A DNA stretch of 64,000 bases from assembly GCF_002250055.1 (NCBI RefSeq), contig NZ_CP018866.1:140001-204000 (forward strand), given 5' to 3'. Made by a program: the position numbers and the translations under genes. A model generated the notes under the pieces. The model was not told where the DNA came from and ran no database searches. It saw only the letters and a list, made by a program, of their open reading frames with translations. This DNA is from Sutcliffiella cohnii. Lineage in GTDB: Bacteria > Bacillota > Bacilli > Bacillales > Bacillaceae_I. Of this stretch, positions 48,678 to 58,445 are shown piece after piece. The number at the start of each line of letters is the position of its first letter. Position 1 is the first letter of the stretch.

Positions 48678-50631
48678 TCAGCTCGTTTGGAAAATGGCAA
48701 AGGTGAATAGTAGAAAGTATATTTTTTATTACTTATGTAATAGCTTTGCAGTTTTGTTCTTTTTTATGTTTTCGACTGTTTATTTTAACGACCAAGTTGT
48801 CGCTGTAAAGGAACTAGAAAGCATTCAAGATGCGTTAATCATTCCTGCTGTTGCACTTGTTGTTTTCACTGTATTTTTCATAAGCAATGCGCATACTGTT
48901 TTTATGAAAAGTAGAAGAAAAGAGTTTGGTCTTTTTATCACACTAGGAATGTCTAATCGGGATATTAGTAAACTACTATTAGTTGAAAACGGTGTAATTG
49001 GTTTTGTTTCCATTTTTTCTGGAATTGTTGGAGGAGCTGTTTTTTCTAAGCTGTTCTTCCTTTTACTAATGAACAGCGTTGGCATTCAAGGAGTATCCTT
49101 TCATATAAATAGTAATATGTTCTTGTACTCTATTTGTGCTTTTATGCTCGTCTTTCTTTTTTCAGTTGGGAAATCGCTCATCCAAATTTTATACTTTAAC
49201 TTAATGGATAGTTTAAAGAGTGATAAAGTGGCAGAGACGATTAAAATGAAAAGTCCTCTATTAGGTGGGATAGGGTTAATGGTAGTTGTCGGTTCCATTT
49301 TATTACTCTATTTCACTTATGCAACAGCAGGGGATGCAGGTGGTTTATTGCTTCTTTGGACCATTATATTATTAGCAGGATTGTATATGTGTCTTAATCA
49401 GTTTTTTAGCTTTTATATCGATATAGCGAAAAGAAATAAGTCGTATTTCTATCGAAGATTATTAGTGTTAACTAGTTTAGATTATAAATTTAAACAATTA
49501 ACATCTCTATTAATGCTCATCACGGTGATGGTAATGGTGACGATTTTTTATAGTACGTTACTATTGTTCTTTTATACTTCTGTAGAAAAACAAGTGAAGG
49601 AACATAGTCCGTTTGATATCGCCTATATTCAAACAGAGACGAAAAACAATATTTCGGTCCATGATCTTTATACCATTTTGGATCAAGAGGAGCACCGAAT
49701 TACACAACATTTGGACATACCAATTTTCAACTATTTTCAAGAGCACCCGTATTGGGAAGGTGTGCATTATATTTACACATTCATGTCTCTTGAGGAATTT
49801 AACACGTTAACGTCTAGTCAGGGAAAACTACAAGACGGTGAGTATTTTTACTATATAAATAGTGTCCCAGAGTATGCATATAGTAATAGCGACTATGATC
49901 AAGGATTAACATTTCAGATTGGAAACAACCAGCTTACGTATCATTTAAAGGATACTAAGGTTGAAAGGCAGATAAATTATTTGAGCTATGTTAACGACAT
50001 AATTGTCGTCAATGAATCAGACTACCATTTTTTAAAGAATAACTTGGAAACATATTCTGCCAATCTTCAATTAATCAACTTGAACAATTGGAAAAATACA
50101 ATAGATGCGGCCAAGGAATTAGAAAATACGTTAAGTATCAAAAACGCATCCACACCACCTATCGAGGATTTCCGTACTATATATACGTTAGAAGAAGATT
50201 TGCTACAACTATCAGCTAAAGTGTTTGATTATAACAGGGAAAAGCATACGAATGGTATTATGTTTTTTGTGACGATTTTCTTAAGTGTTATTTTCTTCTT
50301 CGGAACGTTTATTCTCCTATATTTACATTTGTTCTCTGACATTGAAAAGGAAAAAGTGAAGTACAAAAAGTTGTATAAAGTTGGAATTACAGTAAAAGAA
50401 GTGAAAAAGGTAATTTCACAGGAACTATCATTCTTATTCTTTTTACCAACTATACTCGGTGCAACAATTGCGTACTTATACATCATGATTTTAGCAACTG
50501 ATATAGGTGGAATTATGGAGAATCCAAACCTGTTAGTTAATTTTTTTATAATAGCGAGTATTTATCATGCTATTCAATTTAGTTATTTCTTTTATGCAAG
50601 AAGAAAAATGGTTGTAAAAATAATGGATTAA
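48667..50631 (+). CDS. ABC transporter permease (BceB-like)
   Basis: The protein has 654 residues and ten predicted membrane helices. It starts MTFSQLVWKMAKVNSRKYIF, typical of BceB-type FtsX-fold permeases. A large outside domain (about 310-520) lies between helices VII and VIII and is the usual site of peptide recognition and signalling to BceS. RRKEFGLFITLGMSNRDISKL matches the conserved cytoplasmic FtsX-type segment. The genes form a complete sensor plus detox module. The target antibiotic cannot be told from sequence. Confidence 0.92.
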   Translation: MTFSQLVWKMAKVNSRKYIFYYLCNSFAVLFFFMFSTVYFNDQVVAVKELESIQDALIIPAVALVVFTVFFISNAHTVFMKSRRKEFGLFITLGMSNRDISKLLLVENGVIGFVSIFSGIVGGAVFSKLFFLLLMNSVGIQGVSFHINSNMFLYSICAFMLVFLFSVGKSLIQILYFNLMDSLKSDKVAETIKMKSPLLGGIGLMVVVGSILLLYFTYATAGDAGGLLLLWTIILLAGLYMCLNQFFSFYIDIAKRNKSYFYRRLLVLTSLDYKFKQLTSLLMLITVMVMVTIFYSTLLLFFYTSVEKQVKEHSPFDIAYIQTETKNNISVHDLYTILDQEEHRITQHLDIPIFNYFQEHPYWEGVHYIYTFMSLEEFNTLTSSQGKLQDGEYFYYINSVPEYAYSNSDYDQGLTFQIGNNQLTYHLKDTKVERQINYLSYVNDIIVVNESDYHFLKNNLETYSANLQLINLNNWKNTIDAAKELENTLSIKNASTPPIEDFRTIYTLEEDLLQLSAKVFDYNREKHTNGIMFFVTIFLSVIFFFGTFILLYLHLFSDIEKEKVKYKKLYKVGITVKEVKKVISQELSFLFFLPTILGATIAYLYIMILATDIGGIMENPNLLVNFFIIASIYHAIQFSYFFYARRKMVVKIMD

Positions 50632-50648
50632 GAATATATGTTATTAAG

Positions 50649-50679
50649 CCAAGTACGAATAAAAGTACTTGGTTTTTTC
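50649..50679 (+). terminator. Terminator after the Bce-like module
   Basis: CCAAGTAC (50649-50656) pairs with GTACTTGG (50665-50672), then six T. Confidence 0.85.
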
Positions 50680-51006
50680 GGTGAGAAAAGAACTAATTGT
50701 TATCACGTACATACGTTTACAAAAATGTAAAATAACCCCCTGAAATATCGCAATTTTCAGTAGATTAACTCAAGCAATGTTTAGCATCTGGTAGCATTTG
50801 AGAGGAAATGAACGAATGTCACTTCTCATTTTAGCTCAAAGTGATTCATCTCAAAATATGTAAGATTATTCGAAAATTTCACGTTTGTGTCAAAGGTGAA
50901 AAAAGGGTTAAGGTTATATAGTGATAATTACCTAAGTAAGTAAACTTCGATTCGTTTACGCTTAGTAACAAGTTATACGTGCTGTTAGAAGGATAGAGGT
51001 GAAGGT
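50680..51006 (+). promoter_or_regulatory. Upstream region of opuA
   Basis: No gene is seen. Two inverted repeats stand out: TTTAC-6-GTAAA (50716-50731) and GTAAAC-8-GTTTAC (50940-50959). The second lies just after a likely promoter region (TATATAGTGATAAT near 50915-50928) and could be an operator for osmotic or choline-linked control. This is inference. Confidence 0.4.
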
Positions 51007-52206
51007 ATGCCAACGATTGAAATTAGTCAATTAACAAAAGTATTTGGAAAAAATACGAAACAAGCGATCAAGCTTTTAGAACAAGGGTACACAAAAGAAC
51101 AAATTTTAAAAGAAACTGGTTGTACCGTCGGAGTAAATCAAGCATCTTTTTCAGTAGAGGCTGGTGAGATTTTCGTCATTATGGGTCTTTCCGGTAGTGG
51201 AAAATCTACACTAGTAAGATTACTTAATAGATTAATTGAACCAACTTCTGGAACGATTTTAATTGATGGAGAAAACTTATCCAAAATGGATAAAAAAGCG
51301 CTTCGTCAAGTGCGCAGAGAAAAATTAAGTATGGTCTTTCAACAGTTTGGTCTGTTTCCCCATCGTACGATTTTGCAAAATGCCGAGTATGGCTTAGAAG
51401 TACAAGATGTTCCAAAAGAGGAACGAAAAGAAAAGGCAACAGAGGCATTAAAGCTCGTCGGCCTTGGTAATTATATTCATCAAAAACCCGGGCAACTATC
51501 AGGTGGTATGCAGCAAAGAGTGGGGCTAGCTAGAGCATTAGCGAATGACCCGAAGGTATTGTTGATGGATGAAGCATTTTCCGCATTAGATCCACTTATT
51601 CGAAAAGAAATGCAAGACGAACTCCTTGATTTACAATCTACTATGCAAAAAACAATCATTTTTATTACTCATGATTTAGATGAAGCATTACGATTAGGCG
51701 ACAGAATAGCGCTCATGAAGGACGGGTCTATCGTACAAATTGGTACACCGGAAGAAATTCTTATGAACCCGGCGAATGAGTATGTTGAAAAATTTGTGGA
51801 AGACGTAGACCGCTCAAAAGTGTTAACAGCACAGCACATTATGAAGCGTCCTGAAACAATCAACATAGAAAAGCATGGACCGCGCGTTGCGTTAGAACGA
51901 ATGCGAGAGTCAGGAATATCGATTATTTTTGTGACTGATAGTAAACGGAATTTAAAAGGTTACATAACGGCTGAAGATGCGTCGGAGGCAAGAAAAAAAG
52001 ACGTGTCAGACATCACCTCCATTATTAAAACAGACATACCAACAGTGGAAAAGGATAAAACATTGAATGATATCTTCTCGATTATTCATGATTCACCAGT
52101 TCCAGTAGCTGTTTTAGAAAATGAGAAATTAGTAGGAATTGTTGTAAGAGGATCAGTTATTGCTGCTCTTGCTGGAGACGGTGAGGTGAATGTGGACAAT
52201 GAATAG
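51007..52206 (+). CDS. opuAA: Glycine betaine ABC transporter ATPase
   Basis: The protein has 399 residues. It energises osmoprotectant uptake. The N-terminal extension with [11 protein letters not shown] is typical of OpuAA/ProV. Walker [13 protein letters not shown], signature [15 protein letters not shown], Walker [14 protein letters not shown] and the switch ITHDLDEA are intact. Two CBS domains fill the C-terminus (about 275-395), the ionic-strength sensor of OpuA. It is first in the opuAA-AB-AC order, and its stop overlaps the start of opuAB. Confidence 0.95.
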   Translation: MPTIEISQLTKVFGKNTKQAIKLLEQGYTKEQILKETGCTVGVNQASFSVEAGEIFVIMGLSGSGKSTLVRLLNRLIEPTSGTILIDGENLSKMDKKALRQVRREKLSMVFQQFGLFPHRTILQNAEYGLEVQDVPKEERKEKATEALKLVGLGNYIHQKPGQLSGGMQQRVGLARALANDPKVLLMDEAFSALDPLIRKEMQDELLDLQSTMQKTIIFITHDLDEALRLGDRIALMKDGSIVQIGTPEEILMNPANEYVEKFVEDVDRSKVLTAQHIMKRPETINIEKHGPRVALERMRESGISIIFVTDSKRNLKGYITAEDASEARKKDVSDITSIIKTDIPTVEKDKTLNDIFSIIHDSPVPVAVLENEKLVGIVVRGSVIAALAGDGEVNVDNE

Positions 52207-53053
52207 TATATTAGATTTTATTCCAAAAATACCAATTGCAGAAGGAATAAAAGCTTTTGTTGATTGGATTACGAACGTGTTTGCATTTATCTTTAACCCT
52301 ATTAAAGTACATTTCGGTAATTTCATGGAATTTCTAGCAGAAGATGTGCTAATGCCGATTCCGCCTATTATCGTCATCATCGTTATAGCGGTCATTGCAT
52401 TTTTTGCATCAAAGAAAAAGTTAGGATTACCGGCTTTCACAATTTTAGGACTATGGCTTATTTATAACCAAGGTCATTGGAACGACTTAATGAACACGGT
52501 AACGTTAGTACTAATTGCAAGTATTCTATCCATTATTATAGGAGTTCCAATTGGGATTTTAATGTCGAAAAGTAAAACGGCAAATGCAATCTTTTCTCCT
52601 ATACTAGATTTTATGCAAACAATGCCAGCATTCGTTTATTTAATACCTGCAGTTGCCTTTTTTGGAATCGGAATGGTTCCAGGTGTATTTGCATCTTTAA
52701 TATTTGCGACACCGCCAACTGTACGATTTACGAATTTAGGTATACGCCAAGTGCCGAAAGAATTAGTAGAGGCAGCCGATGCTTTCGGAAGTACTGGCTT
52801 TCAAAAGTTAATGAAAGTGGAGCTACCCGTTGCAAAGGCTACCATTATGGCAGGAATTAACCAAACAGTTATGCTGGCACTATCGATGGTTGTTATTGCC
52901 TCGATGATTGGTGCGCCTGGATTAGGAAATGCTGTTCTTTCTTCCTTACAGCGTGCGCAAGTAGGACCTGGATTTGTTGCAGGAATCGGAATTGTTATCC
53001 TGGCAATCATTATTGATCGAATCACACAAAACTTAAATAAGAAAAATGATTAA
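52199..53053 (+). CDS. opuAB: Glycine betaine ABC transporter permease
   Basis: The protein has 284 residues with about seven membrane helices. It resembles remembered Opu[79 protein letters not shown] (the EAA loop that touches the ATPase) and [19 protein letters not shown]. The start is set at 52199 because GAGGTG almost touches the ATG at 52190. It overlaps opuAA by 8 bp. Confidence 0.95.
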   Translation: MNSILDFIPKIPIAEGIKAFVDWITNVFAFIFNPIKVHFGNFMEFLAEDVLMPIPPIIVIIVIAVIAFFASKKKLGLPAFTILGLWLIYNQGHWNDLMNTVTLVLIASILSIIIGVPIGILMSKSKTANAIFSPILDFMQTMPAFVYLIPAVAFFGIGMVPGVFASLIFATPPTVRFTNLGIRQVPKELVEAADAFGSTGFQKLMKVELPVAKATIMAGINQTVMLALSMVVIASMIGAPGLGNAVLSSLQRAQVGPGFVAGIGIVILAIIIDRITQNLNKKND

Positions 53054-53115
53054 ACTGGTATATCTTTTCAACGTGAAAAGTTTCCATAAATAATAATAGA
53101 AGGGGAGATTACGAA

Positions 53116-54000
53116 ATGTTTAAAACGAAATGGAAAAAGATGTTAGGTGCAGCGGCACTTTCATTAGCTGTTTTTGCAGCAGGTTGTTCTTCTGATACAA
53201 GTGGATCGGAAGACACGATTGGAAAAGGTGAAAGAATTGAGTTAGCATATGTAGAATGGGATACGGAAATTGCCTCTACGCATGTTGTTGGAAAAGTATT
53301 AGAAGACCTAGGGTATGATGTTAGATTAAGACCACTAGATAATGCTGTTATGTGGGAAGCAGTTGCAAACGGAGAAGCGGATGCAATGGTAGCAGCTTGG
53401 TTACCAGCAACACATGCTGCTCAATTCGCTGAGTATGGCGATAAAATGGTTGACTTAGGAGCTAACTTAGAAGGAGCAAAAATTGGTTTAGTTGTTCCAT
53501 CATATATGGACGTTGATTCTATTGCAGACCTATCAAGTGAAGCAAACCAATCCATTACTGCGATTGAACCTGGAGCTGGCGTTGTTCAAGCTGCACAGCA
53601 AACATTAGAAGATTACAGCAATCTTAGCGATTGGAGAGTTCAAACTTCTTCAAGTGGTGCAATGGTTACAGCTTTAAGCCAAGCGTATGAAAAAGAAGAA
53701 GATATTATTGTAACCGGTTGGTCTCCACATTGGAAGTTCGGTGCGTATGACTTAAAATATTTAGATGATCCAGAAGGAACATTTGGTGGCGAAGAAGTCA
53801 TTAAAACTATGGTTCGTGAAGGCCTAGAAGAAGATTTAGAAGCAGCGTACAAAGTGTTAGATAATTTCTTCTGGGAAACAGAAGAAATGGAAAAAGTAAT
53901 GCTAGAAATTCAAAACGGAAAAGACCCAAGTGATGCGGCAGCTGAATGGGTAGAAGCAAATGAAGATATCGTTGCGGAATGGACAGCAGGATTAGAATAA
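53116..54000 (+). CDS. opuAC: Glycine betaine binding lipoprotein
   Basis: The protein has 294 residues with lipobox AAGC (Cys24), so it is tethered to the membrane. It binds glycine betaine or proline betaine by a Trp cage; the Trp residues are visible in AYVEWDTEIAS, VAAWLPATHA and TGWSPHWKFGAYD. DNAVMWEAVANGEADAMV is the family core. It completes the opuA operon and ends in a strong terminator. Confidence 0.95.
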   Translation: MFKTKWKKMLGAAALSLAVFAAGCSSDTSGSEDTIGKGERIELAYVEWDTEIASTHVVGKVLEDLGYDVRLRPLDNAVMWEAVANGEADAMVAAWLPATHAAQFAEYGDKMVDLGANLEGAKIGLVVPSYMDVDSIADLSSEANQSITAIEPGAGVVQAAQQTLEDYSNLSDWRVQTSSSGAMVTALSQAYEKEEDIIVTGWSPHWKFGAYDLKYLDDPEGTFGGEEVIKTMVREGLEEDLEAAYKVLDNFFWETEEMEKVMLEIQNGKDPSDAAAEWVEANEDIVAEWTAGLE

Positions 54001-54031
54001 TAATATAACAGCTTATAATATGGAAAAAGAT

Positions 54032-54069
54032 AAGCATGAGTTCGATAACATCGGACTCATGCTTTTGTT
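54032..54069 (+). terminator. opuA terminator
   Basis: AAGCATGAGTTCGAT pairs with ATCGGACTCATGCTT, followed by TTTG. It can act for both opuAC and the convergent regulator gene. Confidence 0.8.
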
Positions 54070-54080
54070 CGTGGAAAAAA

Positions 54081-54935
54081 TTATATTCTTTTAACTAAAA
54101 TTGCTTCGCGCATTTTTTTTAGTGCTGCTTGTCCTTCCTCGCCCTTTTTCAAAAGAATATTAACGTAAAGGACATCAATTAACGTTAACTGTGCAATTCT
54201 CGACGATAATGCTTCTGAACGAAAATCTGTTTCTTTCGAGCTAGTATATAAAGGTACATGTACGGCTGCACTCAAAGTGGATTTTGCAAAATTCGTAATA
54301 GCGATCGTTTTTACATTATTTTTCTTCACAACATTTAAAATATGAAGAATGTCTTTCGAAGAACCTGAATGTGAAATAAGGACAGCACAATCTTGCTCTG
54401 TTAATTGAGATGCTGCCATTAGTTGAAAATGAGTGTCTGTTACGGTGTGAACGTTTACCCCTGTTCGAACTAGCTTATGATAGGCATCTAAAGCGATAAT
54501 ACTCGATCCGCCACTGCCAAAGACGTGAACGGATTTAGAAGAAACGATCGTATCAACAGCAAGCTGCAACTGTTCTTCATCTACAATTTGTAACGTATCC
54601 TCCAACGTTTCAATGTTTGCTCGAAAAACCTTCGACGCAATCGTATCAAAGCTATCTCCTTCATCGACATTTTCATGAATATCTTTTATCGGGGAAACTA
54701 CTTCTGAAGCTAGTGCGATTTTCATTGCCTGATACCCTTTATAGCCAATTCGTTTACAAAAACGAAATACAGTAGAATCTGCCACATCTAAATCTTCCGC
54801 TAATTGATTAATAGAAGAATGAATAATTTTATTCGGATTTTTTAATATATAATCTGCAATCTTTCGCTCCGTTACACTAAATCTTGGATAGTTTGTCCGG
54901 ACATTCATAAGAACGGATTGTTGTTGTTTTTTCAT
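54081..54935 (-). CDS. RpiR/MurR family transcriptional regulator (gluconate locus)
   Basis: The protein has 284 residues. An N-terminal HTH_6 domain (ERKIADYILKNPNKIIHSSI, DVADSTVFRFCKRIGYKGYQ) is followed by a SIS sugar-phosphate-binding domain (VHVFGSGGSSIIALD, AVLISHSGSSKDIL). It is divergent from the 6-phosphogluconate dehydrogenase and gluconate permease genes, so it probably responds to gluconate or 6-phosphogluconate. This replaces the GntR regulator used in B. subtilis gntRKPZ. AGGAGT precedes the ATG. Confidence 0.9.
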   Translation of the reverse strand: MKKQQQSVLMNVRTNYPRFSVTERKIADYILKNPNKIIHSSINQLAEDLDVADSTVFRFCKRIGYKGYQAMKIALASEVVSPIKDIHENVDEGDSFDTIASKVFRANIETLEDTLQIVDEEQLQLAVDTIVSSKSVHVFGSGGSSIIALDAYHKLVRTGVNVHTVTDTHFQLMAASQLTEQDCAVLISHSGSSKDILHILNVVKKNNVKTIAITNFAKSTLSAAVHVPLYTSSKETDFRSEALSSRIAQLTLIDVLYVNILLKKGEEGQAALKKMREAILVKRI

Positions 54936-54983
54936 AACGACTCCTCTGATAAGGCTTTCTTTATATTATACAAGAAAACAGGT

Positions 54984-55038
54984 CGAGAAAAAATATTTTT
55001 TTGAAAACGCTTGCGAAAAAAATATTTTTTCGTATAAT
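54984..55038 (+). promoter_or_regulatory. Promoter, cre site and repeated operator of the gluconate operon
   Basis: The -35 TTGCGA (55011-55016) and -10 TATAAT (55033-55038) have a 16-bp spacer. A cre-like box TTGAAAACGCTTGCGA (55001-55016) covers the -35, suggesting CcpA repression. The palindromic core GAAAAAATATTTTTT appears at 54986-55000 and, nearly the same, at 55015-55031 between -35 and -10. These are likely RpiR operators. Confidence 0.65.
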
Positions 55039-55080
55039 GAACTTAATAAGAAAATTTTTTCGATAGGGAATGATATATAT

Positions 55081-55977
55081 ATGCAAATTGGTATTGTTGG
55101 ATTAGGAAAAATGGGATATCAGTTATCTCTTAATCTATTAGATAAAAAATATGATGTAGTTGCAAATGATGTAAATGTAGAAGCAATGGAAAAACTATCG
55201 ATAGACGGTGGAAAAACGACGGCTACGATTGAGCAACTCGTACAATCTTTAGAAAAACCAAGAACTGTTTGGATGATGGTGCCAGCAGGTGATATAACAG
55301 AATCAGTATTCACATCCATTTTGGCTCACTTAGAAGAGGGAGACCGCATTATTGATGGCGGAAATGCTCATTATAAAGACTCTATTGCGAGAAGTAAGCG
55401 TTGTGAAGAAAAAGGGATTTACTTCTTTGATTGTGGTACGAGCGGTGGAGTAGATGGTGCACGTCAAGGAGCATGTGTAATGGTAGGTGGAAATGAAAAG
55501 GTTTTCAAGGAGATTGAGCCATTATTTAAAGATCTAACAGTTGAAAATGGTTATTTATATACAGGTGAAGTAGGGAGTGGCCATTTCTTAAAAATGGTTC
55601 ATAACGGAATAGAATATGGCATGATGCAATCAATAGCGGAAGGCTTTGACATTTTAGAAAAAAGTTCTTTTAACTATGATTATGAAAAAGTTGCAAAAGT
55701 ATGGAACAACGGTTCTGTTATTCGTTCATGGTTAATGGAGTTAACGGAAAATGCCTTTTCAAAAGACAGTAAACTGGATGATATTAAAGGGGTTATGCAC
55801 TCTTCGGGAGAAGGGAAATGGACTGTCGAGACGGCACTAGATTTAGAAATGGCAGCTCCAGTTATTACACTAGCATTATTGATGCGTTACCGTTCTCAAG
55901 AAGATGATACATTTACTGGGAAAGTCGTTGCTGCACTTCGAAATGAATTTGGCGGCCATGCGGTTGAAAAGAAGTAA
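55081..55977 (+). CDS. gnd: 6-phosphogluconate dehydrogenase, decarboxylating, short (NAD-type)
   Basis: The protein has 298 residues. It turns 6-phosphogluconate into ribulose 5-phosphate and CO2. The Rossmann motif GIVGLGKMGYQLS, the substrate segment DCGTSGGVDGARQGACVMVG and the catalytic Lys in HFLKMVHNGIEYGMMQ are present. The length matches the short YqeC-like class rather than the 470-residue GndA. Downstream by 33 bp is gntP. A gluconate kinase gene, needed to supply the substrate from gluconate, is not in this window. Confidence 0.93.
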   Translation: MQIGIVGLGKMGYQLSLNLLDKKYDVVANDVNVEAMEKLSIDGGKTTATIEQLVQSLEKPRTVWMMVPAGDITESVFTSILAHLEEGDRIIDGGNAHYKDSIARSKRCEEKGIYFFDCGTSGGVDGARQGACVMVGGNEKVFKEIEPLFKDLTVENGYLYTGEVGSGHFLKMVHNGIEYGMMQSIAEGFDILEKSSFNYDYEKVAKVWNNGSVIRSWLMELTENAFSKDSKLDDIKGVMHSSGEGKWTVETALDLEMAAPVITLALLMRYRSQEDDTFTGKVVAALRNEFGGHAVEKK

Positions 55978-56009
55978 GCCTCAATGAATAGGAAGGAAAT
56001 GAGTACATT

Positions 56010-57353
56010 ATGGCAGATCATTTATTACTACTTATAGCGTTAGCAGGGATTTTCTTACTATTATTTTTAGTAATGCGTACAAAACTACATGCATTTGTTG
56101 CTTTATTACTAGTAAGTTTAATTGTTGGAATTCTAGCAGGGATGCCTCTAGATGAAGTAATTAAATCGATGGAACGTGGGATGGGCGGAACTCTCGGATT
56201 CGTTGCCGTCGTTGTCGGTCTTGGTGCAATGTTTGGACAAATGCTAGAAGTTTCTGGAGGAGCGGATAGACTAGCGAAAACGATGATCAATCGTTTTGGA
56301 GAAGATAAAGCACAATGGTCGTTAGGTTTCACAGGTTTTCTGGTAGCGATTCCAGTCTTTTTTGATGTTGGTTTTATTATTCTTGTTCCAATTGTTTACG
56401 GATTAGCGAAGAAAACAGGTAAATCGTTATTGTATTATGGAATTCCGTTGCTAGCTGGATTAGCTGTTACGCATTCCTTTATTCCACCAACACCAGGACC
56501 GATTGCGGTTGCTGATTTAGTAGGAGCGGAATTAGGTTGGGTTATCTTATTCGGTGTACTAGCAGGGATTCCTTCGATGATTATTGCAGGGCCATTATTT
56601 GCCCGTTATATTTCCAAACGACTTCACGTCGTTGTACCGGAATATATGAATATAGAAGAAGTAGAAGATAATCGTGATCTTCCGAGTTTTAAATTAATCA
56701 CGGCAATTATTTTAACGCCATTAGTTTTAATACTACTTAATACAGTTTCAGGTGTGTTATTAGAAGAAGGTAATATGGCAAGACAAATCTTTACTTTCTT
56801 AGGTCATCCATTTGTTGCATTAACTTTTGCTACAATTCTCACGTTTGTGTTTTTAGGAACAAAGCGTGGTTTATCTCGTCAGGAAGTACAAGATATTGCT
56901 AATAAAGGATTAGAGCCAGCTGGTATTATTATACTTGTAACAGGTGCTGGTGGTGTTTTCAAACAAATCTTAATTGATTCAGGTGTTGGTGATGTTATTG
57001 GTAATATGATGGCTGGCTCTGCATTACCACCAATCTTACTAGCATTTTTAATTGCTGCGGCAGTCCGCGTTGCACAAGGTTCTGCAACCGTTTCGATGGT
57101 AACAGCAGCAGGTTTAATTTCACCATTAATTCAAATAATGGGGTTAGAAGGACCAGTTCTTGGCTTAATTGTTATTGCAATTGCTTCTGGAGCAACTGTA
57201 CTTTCACACGTAAATGATTCAGGTTTCTGGCTTGTAGGTAGATACTTCGGCTTAGATGTAAAAGATACATTAAAGTCATGGACAGTAATGGAAACGATTA
57301 TCGGACTTGTAGGTTTAAGTGTTGCTCTTATTTTAAGTGTGTTTATTTCATAA
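56010..57353 (+). CDS. gntP: Gluconate:H+ symporter
   Basis: The protein has 447 residues with about 12-14 membrane helices. It takes up gluconate with protons. Family segments include MERGMGGTLGFVAVVVGLGA, VFFDVGFIILVPIVYGLA, HSFIPPTPGPIAVADLVGA, VAQGSATVSMVTAAGLISP and HVNDSGFWLVGRYFG. It is the second gene of the gluconate operon and ends in a terminator shared with the convergent siderophore operon. Confidence 0.94.
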   Translation: MADHLLLLIALAGIFLLLFLVMRTKLHAFVALLLVSLIVGILAGMPLDEVIKSMERGMGGTLGFVAVVVGLGAMFGQMLEVSGGADRLAKTMINRFGEDKAQWSLGFTGFLVAIPVFFDVGFIILVPIVYGLAKKTGKSLLYYGIPLLAGLAVTHSFIPPTPGPIAVADLVGAELGWVILFGVLAGIPSMIIAGPLFARYISKRLHVVVPEYMNIEEVEDNRDLPSFKLITAIILTPLVLILLNTVSGVLLEEGNMARQIFTFLGHPFVALTFATILTFVFLGTKRGLSRQEVQDIANKGLEPAGIIILVTGAGGVFKQILIDSGVGDVIGNMMAGSALPPILLAFLIAAAVRVAQGSATVSMVTAAGLISPLIQIMGLEGPVLGLIVIAIASGATVLSHVNDSGFWLVGRYFGLDVKDTLKSWTVMETIIGLVGLSVALILSVFIS

Positions 57354-57391
57354 GGACGTTATGTTTCAAATAAAATATGAATAGTTAGAAG

Positions 57392-57424
57392 AAAAAGGTC
57401 AGTTTTTAAACTGACCTTTTTTAC
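57392..57424. terminator. Bidirectional terminator between gntP and the siderophore operon
   Basis: AAAAAGGTCAGTTT pairs with AAACTGACCTTTTT. Both flanks suit termination from either strand. Confidence 0.85.
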
Positions 57425-57434
57425 TTACCCTTAT

Positions 57435-58445
57435 TTACGCTTTTTTCATCAACAAATACATAAAGTATGGAGCCCCAATTAACGCAACCATAATACCAGT
57501 AGGAATTCCTTCAGGTTCTATAATATTTCGACCTATTACATCGGCAAGAAGTAATAGAAACCCACCTAATAAAATTGCAATCGGAATGAATAATTGATGT
57601 CTTGGTCCAACTAATGCTTTTGCAATATGTGGAGCCATCAGACCGATAAACGCAATTCCTCCTGTAACAGATACTGCTGACGCCGCAAGAGCTACTGCAG
57701 CTAATAATAGAACTATTCGTTCTTTTTGGATTGCGATACCAACCCCTATGGCGACCGAATCTCCTAGATTTAAAATGTTTAACCGACTCGCTTTATATAG
57801 CGTAAATGGTATTAGGACGACTAACCACGGAAGAAGCGCCCAAATGAATGGCCAATCATCTCCCCAAATGTTACCGGCAAGCCATCTAGCGATAAAATCT
57901 ACTTGAAATGGATCGAAGGAAGAGAATAGTAAAATCATGACACCCGAAAGTGCCAATGAAAAACCAACACCTGTTAGAACTAATCGAATTGGTTGGAACC
58001 CGTCCGTTCGACTATAGGAAAAAGCATAAATAGCAAATGATGTGAGCAGAGCAGAACCAAAAGCGATAATAGGAAGTAAATATACAAAATAACCGCTTTG
58101 TATCGGGAAAAACAAATAAAAACAAGCAACACCAATCCCAGCTCCAGCATTTATTCCAATAATACCAGGGTCCGCTAAATCATTACGAGTGATACCTTGT
58201 AAAATAGCTCCTGATAAAGCAAGCGCCATTCCTGCCAAAAGGACAACAATCATTCTCGGAAGCCGAATAGAAAATAGAATAAACTCTTCTTTAAAAGTAC
58301 CTTGACCAAACAGTGTAGGCAGTAGCCTGTCATAGGAGAGGGAGGAATAACCAAGCCCTAAATTAACGAACATCGTAATAATAATGAACAAAACTAATAA
58401 TAGAATAATTGTTCGTTGTTTTTTCAAAAGGATAGGATGGATCAT
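57435..58445 (-). CDS. Iron-siderophore ABC permease (FecCD family), second subunit
   Basis: The protein has 336 residues with about nine to ten membrane helices. RLPRMIVVLLAGMALALSGAI and QGITRNDLADPGIIGINAGA are the FecCD signature region, and GGIAFIGLMAPHIAKALVG is the ATPase-contact segment. It overlaps the first permease by 4 bp (ATGA) and is the last gene of the operon. It resembles YfiZ/YfhA- and FeuBC-type pairs; the exact siderophore is unknown. Confidence 0.93.
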   Translation of the reverse strand: MIHPILLKKQRTIILLLVLFIIITMFVNLGLGYSSLSYDRLLPTLFGQGTFKEEFILFSIRLPRMIVVLLAGMALALSGAILQGITRNDLADPGIIGINAGAGIGVACFYLFFPIQSGYFVYLLPIIAFGSALLTSFAIYAFSYSRTDGFQPIRLVLTGVGFSLALSGVMILLFSSFDPFQVDFIARWLAGNIWGDDWPFIWALLPWLVVLIPFTLYKASRLNILNLGDSVAIGVGIAIQKERIVLLLAAVALAASAVSVTGGIAFIGLMAPHIAKALVGPRHQLFIPIAILLGGFLLLLADVIGRNIIEPEGIPTGIMVALIGAPYFMYLLMKKA

